A stretch of DNA of 64,000 nt. Source: Xestospongia muta. Its lineage: Eukaryota > Porifera > Demospongiae > Haplosclerida > Petrosiidae. Made by a program: the position numbers and the translations under genes. Every line of letters begins with the position of its first letter. The stretch's first letter is position 1. Location: NCBI GenBank assembly GCA_963693285.1, contig OY848918.1, positions 13,266,263 through 13,330,262 of the forward strand. The letters run 5' to 3'. The notes below the pieces were generated by a model that did not search any database, was not told where the DNA came from, and worked only from the letters and a program-made list of their open reading frames with translations. Shown here one piece after another: positions 21,901 to 33,600 of this stretch.

Positions 21901-24451
21901 GTTAATCCTCGTGGTTTGTATGCTGGATCTGAATGTCTGACATATGACACCAAAGGTTAATTTTTGTAGCCATTAATGTAATATTTTGCAATTGTACTGT
22001 CCTGTTAGGGCATTTGCTATATTTTATGGGTTCTGCTAAAGGCACTGATGAAAACAGACGAATTTACAACCCACGATTAACCAATGAAAGTTACTTACAA
22101 GTAATGTCAAGGGATAAGCTTGATAGAATTGGGAGGTACATAGAATAGTGAAACTATGATCTTAACTTTATAAGTTATTATATTAAGTCAAGTTTTTCCG
22201 AGGGATATTTCACATGACATTGTACCAGTGCTTAAAGATGTCAGCTCATTTACAGAGCACATCAATATGTCCTCTGCTATTAGGTATAAAGATAGTTGTC
22301 AAATGTATCTAATGATATAATTATACTAGGACATCTGCAATCATTCAACCTCAAGATAGTATACGCTGGGAAACGGAAGAAGCAATTGTTGTAAGTTAAA
22401 TTTGAACAGGTTTTGAAAAATAATTAGGTTTTATTTGACCACAGTGGTTCAATGAATGATAAAGTATTTCCTGAGTGAGGATTGGTAATTTGTTCAAATC
22501 ATTGTACATATATATTCCAGAATGCCTAAACTAAGGCGAATTGATGCAGCAAAGCAGTTATTTAATGCTTTTGTTACAAGAACTCAAGCTTATAAACTTC
22601 ATCACTCCTTTGGACTTACATTGTTCACAGGAGCAACAACAATTAAACTGAATATTTCAAACAACATAGAAGAATTTGAGGTAAGTGTGATTTGATGGAA
22701 CATCCTTTTCTCTTATATGTAAACATTTGCACCTAATTTGTTTCCTAGTTCATTAGTCATAATACACTATGGCAATATTACATGTGTTAAATTATTGTTA
22801 TAATAAAATTATTGTAGATGTGTCTGAAAGATGTGGAGCCAGGTGGTGGCACATCCTTAACAAAAGCAGTTGTTAATGCTATTGACCAATTAAAAAAATA
22901 TTCTTGTCGAAGGTAAGATTGTTGTTCAGTATGTAGCTAGTTAGACTTTGCAACTATTTAGACGAATATTGTGCTTAACAGATGGATATAGTGATCATTT
23001 CCCACCATATTCTACCACACTGGAAAAAGCTAGGGTAATATTAAAATTCTGCTCAATAAAATTTTCTATAATTAATGCTCAGGCTTATGGTGTCATTATT
23101 GACACTGTACTATTGACTTGGCCAAATGTTAATGCTGAACAAAAAGCACTATGTCATGCTTCAGGTACAATAAAAATAATGGAATATTGGAGTAATAATG
23201 TATTTCTAAGCAACAGTTGAATAGAAGATTATAAGTCATGTTGACCATGAAAATTATATAAATATTGGAGCCACTGATGTTTGTGTTAGTAAATTGATTT
23301 ATGTAGGTGGAGTTTGTGTGCTTCCCAGAACAATGCAAGAAGCCTTAAGATACTTTGAGATGGATTCTCTACTTTCAGTAAAAGAAAGGACCATTTCCTG
23401 GGAAAAAAATATAACAGTAATGACAAAAATACCTTTGTTACTTAATTATTGTATAAATCTTTAGGCTACATTTAGTTATTTTGAGAATGTGACAATATTT
23501 CCTTATGAGACAGAAGATAGTTTTAAATCTAGTTACATTGAAACATTTCAACAAGTGAAAACGTTCTCAACACAAAAGTTAGTTGATTATGGTACAAATA
23601 TTACTAATATGTACAATTTTAGATTTATAGATTTTAGAAGAGGGAAATCATGTGATTCGTCTCAGCAGCGGAGAATAATGAAGGAACTAAGGGAATTCAT
23701 GCAAAATCCTCATGAACATATTTCAATATTCCCTTCCCAAAATGAGTATGTTTATTTTCTATTCAAGTTATTATTACAATTATACAGGTATAATAAATGG
23801 AAAGTTATTATGTGTGCACCTGAACACACTGCATACAAAAGAGGTAACATCTTCATAATTACTGTGTATATTATTACATAGTTGTGGTTATTTTACAGGA
23901 ACATTTGTACTAAGTGTTCATTTTCTTGAAAAGTATCCCTTTGTACCACCTGAAGTTCGCTTCTTGACATCAGTAAGTTCTAGGAAGATGTGATAAAATG
24001 TTATACACTGTACATAACATAATTATACCATATTTGTAGATTTATCACTGTAATATTAGTAGTAGTAGTGGCCGGATATGTCACAGCATTCTTAGTGAAT
24101 CCTACACACCATCTACTAGTATGCGTGACATTCTATGCTACATTTATGGACTACTAATGTGTCCTGATATGGACAGCCCTCTGGATAGGTAGCTTGACTT
24201 ATTTTGTCATATGTTATCAATACTTATTAGTGCTCTTGCTGATGAATATGGATATCTAAGTGACCGAGAAAAAGATTTAAATAAAGCATTGAATTCAGAT
24301 AGGTATTTTAGAGCAGCAAAAACCTATTTCGACAAAGCTGGATTTCATGTCATGCTTCATGCAAGTAAATGTAAAGAAGATTTAGAAAAGGTTAGACATT
24401 GTTTATAAGTTTCAATTATGACTTTTTTCTTAATAGGAATTAAGTGGCTAG
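18919..24451 (+). CDS. Multidomain E2: SAM-like, two ubiquitin-like, VWA and UBC domains
   Basis: About 27 exons (18919-19060, 19117-19224, 19284-19434, 19495-19601, 19645-19789, 19840-20032 and so on to 24437-24451) encode about 1,040 residues. In order: a SAM-like helical N-terminus (1-75), two ubiquitin-like folds (about 84-155 and 178-245), a CPLSGIRICNPV segment resembling a decayed SP-RING/U-box (about 380-415), a VWA domain (about 600-800) with full MIDAS (DHSGSMN, GGGTSLT, CLTDG), and a C-terminal UBC domain (about 830-1035). The UBC has YPFVPPEVRFLT and catalytic Cys in GRICHSIL; the usual HPN is HCN. Predicted role: ubiquitin (or Ubl) conjugation, with VWA and Ubl domains giving partner binding. 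No signal peptide or membrane segment. Start chosen as the first Met of the SAM-like exon. VWA-RING E3s are known; this VWA-E2 combination is unfamiliar to me. Domain calls for UBC and VWA are firm, SP-RING weak. Confidence 0.85.
20465..20634. repeat. Small MITE-like inverted-repeat element in an E2-gene intron
   Basis: Perfect 16-base arms GGTTATACAGGTTGCA (20465-20480) and its complement (20619-20634), with extended imperfect pairing inward (ATGCAAAC against GTTTGCAA). Total 170 bp, non-coding. Confidence 0.65.
21109..21136. repeat. (CA)n microsatellite
   Basis: Fourteen CA units at the 5' end of an intron of the E2 gene, starting at its GT donor. Confidence 0.9.
21159..21305. repeat. MITE, family M1, copy 2
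   Basis: The left end GTAACCTGATTTGTGAAAAA and right end TTTTCACAAATCAGGTCACAA are inverted copies of each other and match the M1 arms at 18029-18275. It is 147 bp, in an intron of the E2 gene. Confidence 0.7.
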
Positions 24452-24756
24452 TTCATGACAAGATAAAAACTAAACTAATTAATGTAACATGTCATTGTAT
24501 ATGTTGTGCTTCAACTGGTTTTTAAACAATATTTGCTGTTGTTATAAAATCTCAAACTACTTTTCCTACAGTGAATATTTTAGTTTTCATAACAAAACCA
24601 CATATAATGGCGCTTAAACATACATGTATTATAAACTACACAGCTAAGTATATAGTAGTGAGATATTTCCTTTTGTACTAATTGAGTTGTAAATGGCCAA
24701 CATGAGTAAATATATATATTTAGGGAACGAATGCCAAAATTTGTAAGAATAACAGT

Positions 24757-25860
24757 ATAGTATACAAGTAATAGGTCATTCTAAGATTGTACAATCACTT
24801 GTATCCATACACAATAATTTTAAGAGCTTCATTTTGAAACATACTACTCAAGAATTATGTTACTAAAACAGCATGCCCAAATTCAGAGTTTACTGTGAAC
24901 TTACAATATGTTGAGAATTATAAGATTGTTCCATTTGAAAATGGAACTACCATATAAAGTATATTCACATCTTACTGGAACTATAGTCACAATTTGTTAG
25001 GGGGTGTGATAATTGTATTCATGTCCTCCAAGGAACTTAACAGACTTGGTGTGTATTTATGTACATGTGTAAATAGTCAAAAACCATAATCATAGTATTG
25101 TGAATAGTTTCAGGTAAACTCAGTTTAACCTAACTTGGTGAAAACATTAATCGTAATGAGTGTGAACAAGAGAACACATAATTCACTCTACCATATAGAT
25201 CTTGTTAAATAGGATGTAATAATGGGAAATGTTAACATATATGCATTATAACTATATAGCAGAAGTAAAATTGGGATATTCCGCTATAATAATTAAGATA
25301 ATTTAAGTGACATGTATTTTGAAAGGGAACAACATGAATTAACATACAAAGCAAGAAAAGAGTTTATAATATACAAGTAATAGGTCATTCTAAGAATGTC
25401 CAATCACTTATATCCACACACAATAATTATAAGAGCTCGATTTTGCAACACACTACTCAAAAATTGTGTTACTAAAACAGTTTAATTCCCATTGTATTCA
25501 ATCATGACTTATACGTTCACAGTAAACTTTGAATTTTTTAAAGTCATGATTGAATACAATGGGAATTATATAAGGTTCTTCTACTTGGAAGTGGGACTAC
25601 CATCTAGAGTCTATTCATATCTTATAGGAACTAGTCATAATGTGCTAAGGATTGTGATAACTATATTCATGTCCTCCTAGAACTCAACTACCTTAATTGG
25701 TATGTATCTCATGGAATTGGAAAACCATACTCACAGTGCTGTCAATAGATTTAAGTTAAATAACTTTTTATTAGATATTACTTGAATGCTAACAGTGAAT
25801 AACATAATATATATACCATATAATCCACTATACTACATAAATGTTGTAATATAAGATAAT
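24757..25860. repeat. Two direct copies of a ~500-bp repeat (U1 about 24757-25260, U2 about 25369-25860)
   Basis: Both begin with ATACAAGTAATAGGTCATTC and share CACAATAATT, TACTAAAACAG and ATTCATGTCCTCC in order. They differ by many point changes and by a rearranged centre (see the hairpin at 25484-25567). U2 runs on into repeat unit A, so U1 and U2 look like the leading part of the unit that fills 25.4-33.5 kb. Non-coding. Confidence 0.75.
25484..25567. repeat. Perfect hairpin with an inverted loop
   Basis: Arms 25484-25510 (AATTCCCATTGTATTCAATC...) and 25541-25567 are exact inverted copies over 27 bases, with a 30-base loop. The loop reads GTTCACAGTAAACTTTGAAT, the reverse complement of the matching stretch of U1 near 24886-24902 (TTTACTGTGAAC). 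The loop has therefore been flipped relative to the sister repeat. Confidence 0.9.
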
Positions 25861-25869
25861 ACTATATAT

Positions 25870-27050
25870 TAAAACGTTTTCTTAGCTTTGACCATGTTTA
25901 CTAACTAACATGACAAGCCAGCCAAGTTGTCCAAAGATCATGTGGTATGTTGGTTTGTATGTCCATATTCTAATGCTGTTTTATACAATGATTAAAGCAA
26001 AATAAATTACTGTCGCTTACCACCAATGTATACCACAATCAATGAACTTAATTATGTTTGTCATAAGCCCTACACACAATGATTAGTAAGAGTTTCTAAG
26101 ATTGTTATCAACATATAGAAGAGTCATATCCAAGCTACTCTTCTAACATCAATACTAGCAAACTACTAGCATTAACTTAAACACCAGCACTATTATTATA
26201 ATCTTAAGCTAATCTCATATTTAATCATATTATTTTCTTTTCTTCTTAAATTTAAAATTCTCTATTAGTGAGTGATTCCAACATCAACTGTATTATGTAA
26301 CAGCATATGAGGACATAAATTGTGATGCATTGAATTCTTTAAAGATTTAAGTTTTAAGGCAATCAGATTTCATGTATTCCTATATTCGTTTTTAACTACT
26401 ATTTCATGTGAATGTATAACAAGGAAAAACATATAAAGAATTCTAGTTACTAGTATGGTAATCATGTGATGGGAAATGCCCTCTGGTAGTATTCCCACAA
26501 GAAATCTCAACAATAGCGAAAGTCACCTGATACGTTCCTGTACTAATGACCTACAATAACATTACTCAGTATTCTTTGTACATAGCAATAATCAACACCT
26601 GCAGACAGTCTGGTTTAAAATTCCTTTGTACTTTATACATAATGAAAACAGTTTAGTCTGCTTTACTGGAATTAGTAAGGTGGAAGTCTCTCTCATAATT
26701 CACTAACCTCTTAAGAACTATAAACTATTAATAGCATTTACACTATTAAGTGCTACATATACATACATATACATGTATATGTACATAATATTTAACAGAT
26801 GCACACCACATATGTTTATTAATGTCTCCTATATATATGATATGTAAGTTTTTTCACCTTTATTATGTCAACTTTAATTCATAAGGAAATCCACTACATG
26901 TTGTGCCATTACCAAACATAAAAAATTTAAGATGGTGAATAATCAATGAGTACAGACTTCACTGTCCACCTCTCTCTTTTCGTAATGAATGTACTACATT
27001 GGTTACATTGAGGTCATTTGTTTTATAGTGTACTGTTGATGATTTCAGCT
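25870..27050. repeat. Dispersed repeat unit A
   Basis: First of four related units sharing AAGATCATGTGGTATGTTG, CTTACCACCAATGTATACCA, TATGGTAATCATGTGATGGG and CTCAGTATTCTTTGTA in the same order. A is closest to unit C (both have the same AATTCCTTTGT segment and the AAGTGCTACATATACAT end). No ORF. Confidence 0.8.
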
Positions 27051-27109
27051 AAATCCTTTTTAATTAGATATAACATGAATGTTAATTAGTGTGAATAAGA
27101 TAATATATA

Positions 27110-28170
27110 TTGTTTTATACAATGATTAAAGGAAATAAATTTTTGTCACTTACCACCAATGTATACCACAACCATTAAACATTATTATTATTATCAATCA
27201 TTATGTTTGTCATAGGCACTGCATACAATGATTGGTATGATTGAACAAGTTTCTAGGCTTGTTATCAACATATACAAAAGTCATATCCAAGGTATTCTTC
27301 TAATGTTAACATGTACACTAGCAAAGTACTAGAATTAACTCAAACATCAGCACTATAGTTACAATCTTAGGATAATCTTTTTTTATCATACTTTCTCTTT
27401 CTTCTTTAACTGATTCTAAGGTTAAATGTATTATGTAATGGCATATGAGGCATATAAATTGTAATGTATCGAATCTTTTAAAGATCTAAGTTAGTGTAAA
27501 CACACTCCAAGTATCCCTCGATTCTTGTGTAGCTAACATTTTTGTGTTAGTGTAGAACAAGGAAAGCATGTAAAGCTTTCTAGTTACTGGTATGGTAATC
27601 ATGTGATGGGAAGTATTCACTGTTAGTATTCCCACAAGCAGCCTCAATAATAGCTAAAGTCACCTGATATGTTCCTAGACTAATGGACCTAAAATAACAT
27701 TACTCAGTATTCTTTGTACATAATAATAACCAACATCTCCAGTTAGTCTGCCTCACTAGAATTACTAAAGTGGAAATTTGTTTCATAATTTACTAATCTC
27801 TTAAGAATTATAAACTAATATTGCACTATTAACTGTTACAATACATGTACATGTATACATATGTTTACATTTATATACAAACATATATATATATATGTAC
27901 ATATACATGTATATGAATGTTTACATTTATATACAAACATACATATATATGTACATGTACATGTATATATACATGTATATGCACATAAAGTTTGGCAGGT
28001 GTGCATTATATATGTTATTTAAGGATCACTAGATAGACATAGACATCATTTTCACTTTATTATATCAACTTTATATTGGCTTCAACATTACTTTATTCAT
28101 AACTAACTCATATACATATTAGTGAACAATTAATGAGTATAATAGACCTTGCTATCCATCTCTCTCATTT
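27110..28170. repeat. Dispersed repeat unit B
   Basis: Same order of blocks as A but closest to D: both share GAACAAGTTTCTAGGCTTG and CAACATATACAAAAGTCATA nearly base for base. B lacks a segment present in A and C around the TTCCTTTG block. It includes the TACATGTATA-rich tract at 27838-27990. Confidence 0.8.
27838..27990. repeat. Palindrome-rich ACATGTATAT low-complexity tract
   Basis: Alternating ACATGT and TATA words, including two copies of GTTTACATTTATATACAAAC about 56 bp apart, so the tract grew partly by local tandem duplication. Confidence 0.8.
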
Positions 28171-29050
28171 CATTATCAATGGTACATGAAAGTCATTCAT
28201 GAACCAACTGACAAACCAATTACACTACATCTTTTTACTTGCTCAATCAAGTTATTTCTGAGTAGGCCTAGTCCTAATCTGCCAACTAATATGTCACATA
28301 ATAAATCTGATATCATAAATCTCATTTATAATTTATAGCATAAGAATCTAGCTCTGGCTTTATTTGTCAAATTGTGATTAATTCACCAAATTTCTTCTAC
28401 TACATTTAGTCATATCATCATTATTGTAACTTTATTCATAGAAATGCAGTTAGCATTATGCTATTATTATTCGTTTAATTTCATTTGTAATTATCATATA
28501 CACAATAAAAGAAAAAATTTTAAAAATAAAAAAGACAGATAGCCCAAAGTAGTCTCAGTGACTCTGGTATGCTTAATGCCAGACCAAAAAGGTTGAAACC
28601 ACAAGATTCAAAAATACCTATAGCAAATCAAGAACTAATCTATTTTGTAGGGAACTCATTTAAAGTCTGTGGGTGTTAATTTGACCTTATAAATTACTTT
28701 AATACCTTTAAAATTTCAATACACAAATTTATGAGTCTTCTTATGGCTATAATTTGCCAATAGGTAATAGAACTGATATAAAAGATCTGATTGATTTTAA
28801 ACTTTCACTGGTCAATTCAGGACTGGATACACCAAAACAAATTATGTATAGCCAAAGACAGTTTTACTACTTTCTGGTATAGTTTGATACCAAACCAAAA
28901 TGTCAATTCAAGAATAGGATTATAGTAATATATCCATGTATTAGAAAACACAGGCATACAAAAAAGAATTAATCTTTTCTTCCAGGAATACATTTAAAAT
29001 CCAATTAACAGCCTATATATTCACTATGGTCTTATAATTTGAAGGACAGG
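28171..29050. other. Intergenic spacer between repeat units B and C
   Basis: AT-rich, no supported gene. The part at about 28360-28480 (ATTCACCAAATTTCTTCTAC) is repeated at about 30420-30540, so the repeat unit extends past the borders given for B and C. Confidence 0.5.
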
Positions 29051-29059
29051 AGACACGAA

Positions 29060-30320
29060 TGTTAATAAGTGTGAATAAAATAATATGTATATATATATAT
29101 AGTATAATATGTATACGTATGTATAAAATTCAATATACAACATAAAGCTTGTAGTATAGGATATCTAATATGAAACTGTTAATATGATTTCTTAGCATTG
29201 TCCATGTTTACTGCCATACATGCCAAGCTAGCCAGGTGGTCCAAAGATCATGTGGTATGTTGTTAACTTGTATGTCCATATTTCTACACTATTTTATATA
29301 TACAATGATTAAAGCAAATAAATTACTGTCACTTATCACCAATGAGCTTAATTATATGTTTGTCATAAGCACTATATACAATGATTAGTAAGAGTTTCTA
29401 AACTTGTTATCAACAAATATAAGAGTCATATCCAGCTAGTCTTCTAACTTCAATAATAGCAAAGTGCTAGAATTAACTTAACCATCAACACTATTATTAC
29501 AACCTTAGGCTATTCACTACTCAATCATACTTTCTCTTTCTTACTTAATTTAAAATTCTCCAATAGTAAGTAATTCCAAAGTTAACTGTATTACGTAATG
29601 GCATATGAGGACATATAAATTGTAACGTATTGAAACCTTTATAGGTCTAAGTTAGTCCAAACAGATTTCAAGTATCCCTAGATTCTTTTGTTACTAACAT
29701 TTTCGTGTTAGTGTACAACTAGGAAAGCATATAAAGGTTTCTAGTTACTGGTATGGTAATCATGTGATGGGAAGTGTCCTCTGTTAGTATTCCCACAAGT
29801 AACTTCAACAATAACGAAAGTCACCTGATACATTCCTGGACTAATGGACCTACAATAACATTACTCAGTATTCTTTGTATATAGCAATAACCAACACCTC
29901 CAGATAGTCTGCCTTAAAATTCCTTTGTCTTTTATACATAACAATAATAATTTAGTATGCCTTACTGGAATTCCTAAGTTGGAAGTTTCTCTCATAATTC
30001 ACTAACCTCTTAAGAACTATAAACTATTAATAGCATTTACACTATTAAGTGCTACATATACATATACATGCATGTAAACATAATATTTGGCAGCCGCATA
30101 TCATATATGTTATTTAAAGACTCATTGTATAGATATAGATAATATTTTTACTTTATTATATCAACTTTATATTGGCTTTAACATTGCTTTTCATAACTAA
30201 ATCTTATACATATTGTGCTCTTGCCAAAAATAAAAAATTTAAAATAGTAATAATCACCGAATATAGGCTTTACTGTCCATCTCTTTTATTTGTTTATCAA
30301 CGCACTAAATTAGTTACAAG
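29060..30320. repeat. Dispersed repeat unit C
   Basis: Closest to A over about 1 kb, including ATTCACTAACCTCTTAAGAA and the AAGTGCTACATATACAT end. It starts with the same AATATATATATAG-type tract and CATGTTTACT block. No ORF. Confidence 0.8.
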
Positions 30321-31983
30321 GAAGGCATTTATCTTATAGCTAACTGTTAATAAATTAACTAACAAACCAATCACACTTCATTATGGTAGTTGCTCAATCA
30401 GTACTTGCTTAACTGTGATTTTATTTGTCAAATTACGGCCAATTCACCAAATTTTGTTATGTAAAATGTCCTTCTACTACATTTAGTCATACCATCCTTA
30501 TCATAACTTTATCCATAGAATCATAATTGGCAATATGTGCTTTATTTGTGAAATTTTGACCAATTTACCAAATTTATGTGTATTTTTATGGCTATAATTT
30601 ACTTTAGATAATACTGCTAACTTAGTTGCTTGTAAACTTGAACTACAAGTGCTTTTGGAGTAATTTATTATTGGAAATTAAATAAGGATAAGCAAAGTAA
30701 CAGCCACGTGTCAATTATTTCAGTTTAAAATTTCCTACATAGGCATTGCTGATTATTCTCCTAATATAATGGTTCTGTTGTAATAAGTAACTGAGGTTAC
30801 TAAACAGAAACTATGGTAATGCTTAGAATTGTTTTCTAGAACTTATACTTACTTATATAGTCACAAAAATAAATAAAAATAAATCATGTAAAACTTTAAT
30901 TCCCAATCAATCACAACAAGTTACACTTTTACTATGTACAGTCTTAAACAATATGCTAACAGTGAAGACAGGAAGCTTCAGAAATCATTATCTTAACTTC
31001 AACCAACCACATATAAGAATTACTAATCTAGTCATGCATCTACAAGATGGCCCAACTAAACAATATAAAGTTATGTAGACAGTACTAACACATGTCCCCC
31101 CTTTCCAGATGAAAAATAAACAAATACTTATGTTATCTAACATTGAAGCTGTAATTCATGCTAACACAATATAATGTATCTTATACACAGTGTGTAAATG
31201 TTTTGTGTCTGTAGGTACAAAAGAACAAAGTGTATAGAAACAGTAAGAGACAAGTGGTGTAGGACATTGACCACACCCATCATAAACTAACCTGAAATAA
31301 GTAAACATTTTCCTGTTCTAACTGACTCTCATCTTCTTAAACACATAACTATGTAGTTCTATTAAATATTGATATATAGATAAAAATATAGTATCCATTT
31401 CACTACTATCTTACCTTAAATACAATAGAGATACACATGTGAATTATAACACACCCACATTTAACTGGGGTGTGTCTATTATTGTACTATCAAAAAATTT
31501 CCTTCTTAATTTGATTTAAAGCATTTATTATAATGATGCACCTAGTTATGTATGTCTCACTCAGCGTATCATGTATCAGTGATGACTGCTTAATCATATG
31601 CTTTAAACTTACTAGTAATAGTGAGGGTTCACTGATTAAAGAATGAAGTCACTGTAACAAGTGCAGGAAAGCAGGAGGTTGATGAACTTATCATTCCTTA
31701 CTATATTGTGGATTATTAATAAGCCTAGTTGATGCATTAGAAATTTGGCAGATGTTTATCTGTAGTAGTGCATAAATCAATAATGCAATAATGCTCTTAT
31801 CAATATAATATGATAACAGCAAATAAAATACTATTACAATATTATTATAGCACTAACACTAGCTATAATTATTACTAATATAGAACAAAAAGATGTACAG
31901 GAAAAATACAGTAATATATAAAGCAGCAAATGTTTGTACACTAACACTACTTGATAGCAATTATTAAAACTAACTAATTATGT
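30321..31983. other. Intergenic DNA between repeat unit C and the IP3-receptor fragment
   Basis: Apart from the C-related tail at about 30420-30560 I see no repeat, ORF or RNA gene. A short C-rich word (ATGTCCCCCC near 31091) stands out from the AT-rich background but has no structure around it. Confidence 0.4.
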
Positions 31984-32597
31984 CTAGACTGGTTCAACTT
32001 TCTCAAGAATTTCTTGTTGGCTGTTCTTCATTTCTTGTTGGTTTTTCATTAACTTCATAAAAAGATCATGTTGTTTCCTCCCTAACTTAACAAAATCTTC
32101 TTCATATTTTGTGGACACCTTTCCTCCAAGTGCTCTAGCTTTTCAAAGTGGAAGGAACTTATAATCATTCCTCTCAAACTAAAATAAATAAAGTTACTTA
32201 AAATATGAATTATGTAATTTTAAAATTCAAAGCAACCAAACAAAATGATAAAGTGACATCACAGAACGTGACCTAATCATACTGTGTGTCAATGTTTGAT
32301 TCATAGTTGCTAGAATAGAAAACATTTGGTAATTTGGTCTCGTAGGGCAACTTTATCACATGCATATCATCTGTTAGATAGTCTTTGGGTTTGTTTAGGT
32401 TCCTGGAATTTTATCCAGAGCAAAAACTAAAATTGTTCTCCTATACATAATAATTGTTGTATAACAAGTATACTCACACAATCATAAACATATTTTTCAA
32501 CTGCATTATGATGTTTGCGTTCCTTTGACTTGACATGATGAATAAAATACATGTAATTATACATGTTGTGATCATGATGATAATGATCTTCAAAACT
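31984..32597 (-). pseudogene. ITPR: C-terminal end of an inositol 1,4,5-trisphosphate receptor-like gene (dead fragment)
   Basis: Two exons with proper splice sites and matching phase: 32478-32597 (40 codons) and 31984-32178 (65 codons to TAG). The first reads a FEDH...HNMYNYMYFIHHVK segment. This is the cytosolic linker just after the pore of IP3 receptors (family pattern FEEH..EHN.W.Y..FI..VK.K, then E.YV). The second continues with ERNDYKFLPL, matching the family's ERN..WFPR, then a charged coiled-coil-like tail ending in EVEPV-type residues. A TGA at 32143-32145 interrupts it at the position of the conserved Arg. No pore or transmembrane exon is found upstream, where repeat unit D begins. 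It is a 3' fragment left by duplication or deletion. Confidence 0.75.
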
Positions 32598-32689
32598 CTA
32601 AGAAAAAGAGAAAAGATTTTATAAAACAATATAATTAAATGAACAAGCAATTTGTCGTTCATATTTGTTATTATATCAGGACATTATCC

Positions 32690-33460
32690 ACACATTAAAA
32701 GAGGATAACTAAACTTATGCTGACTATTGGGAATAGTATATAATCCACTATACCACATAAATCATGTTGTATTGGATAATCTAATGTGAAACTATATACT
32801 TTCATAACTTGACATTGTTTAATAAATTACATGCTAAACCAGTCAGATGGTTAAAGATCATGTGCTATATTAGTCTGTATGTCCATATTCTTACACTGCT
32901 TTATACAATGATTAAAGGAAATAAATTTTTGTCACTTACCACCAATGTATACCACAGTAATTAAATATCATTATCATTATTAATCAATATGATTGTCATA
33001 GGCATTGCATAAAATGATTGGTGTGATTGAACAAGTTTCTAGGCTTGTTATCAACATATACAAAAGTCATATCCAAGGTATTCTTCTAACGTTAACATGT
33101 ACACTAGCAAAGTACTAGAATTAACTCAAACATCAGCACTAATGTTACAATCTTAGGATAATCTTTTTTGATCATACTTTCTCTTTCTTCTTTAACTGAT
33201 TCTAAGGTTAGCTGTATTAAGTAATGGCATATGAGGACATATAAATTGTAATGCATCGAATCTTTTAAAGATCTAAGTTAGCGCAAACATACCTCAAGTA
33301 TCCCTCGATTCTTGTGTAGCTAACATTTCTGTGTTAGTGTAGAACAAGGAAAGCATATAAAGCTTTCTAGTTACTGGTATGGTAATCATGTGATGGGAAG
33401 TACCCTCTGTTAGTATTCCCATAAGCAGCCTCAACAATAGCTAAAGTCAATAACAAACAA
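32690..33460. repeat. Dispersed repeat unit D
   Basis: Closest to B (shared TTCTAGGCTTGTTATCAAC and ATCTTTTAAAGATCTAAGTT). It is cut off at about 33450 where the Ig-gene sequence begins, so its end was lost or replaced there. Confidence 0.8.
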
Positions 33461-33600
33461 TAGCATATATAATCTACATAATGATTCCTTTCAATATTAT
33501 AATTCAAACTGCACTAATGTATACTTAATCATCATTAACCAGCAAAGTTGTTACAAATCTTTTAAAGTTTTCTATATGATACTTGCATGTTTTCTCTGTA

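Noticed and set aside
22429..22480. VWA domain as an extracellular integrin- or collagen-like protein
   Set aside because: No signal peptide or membrane segment, and it is continuous with Ubl and UBC domains, so an intracellular ubiquitin role is far more likely.
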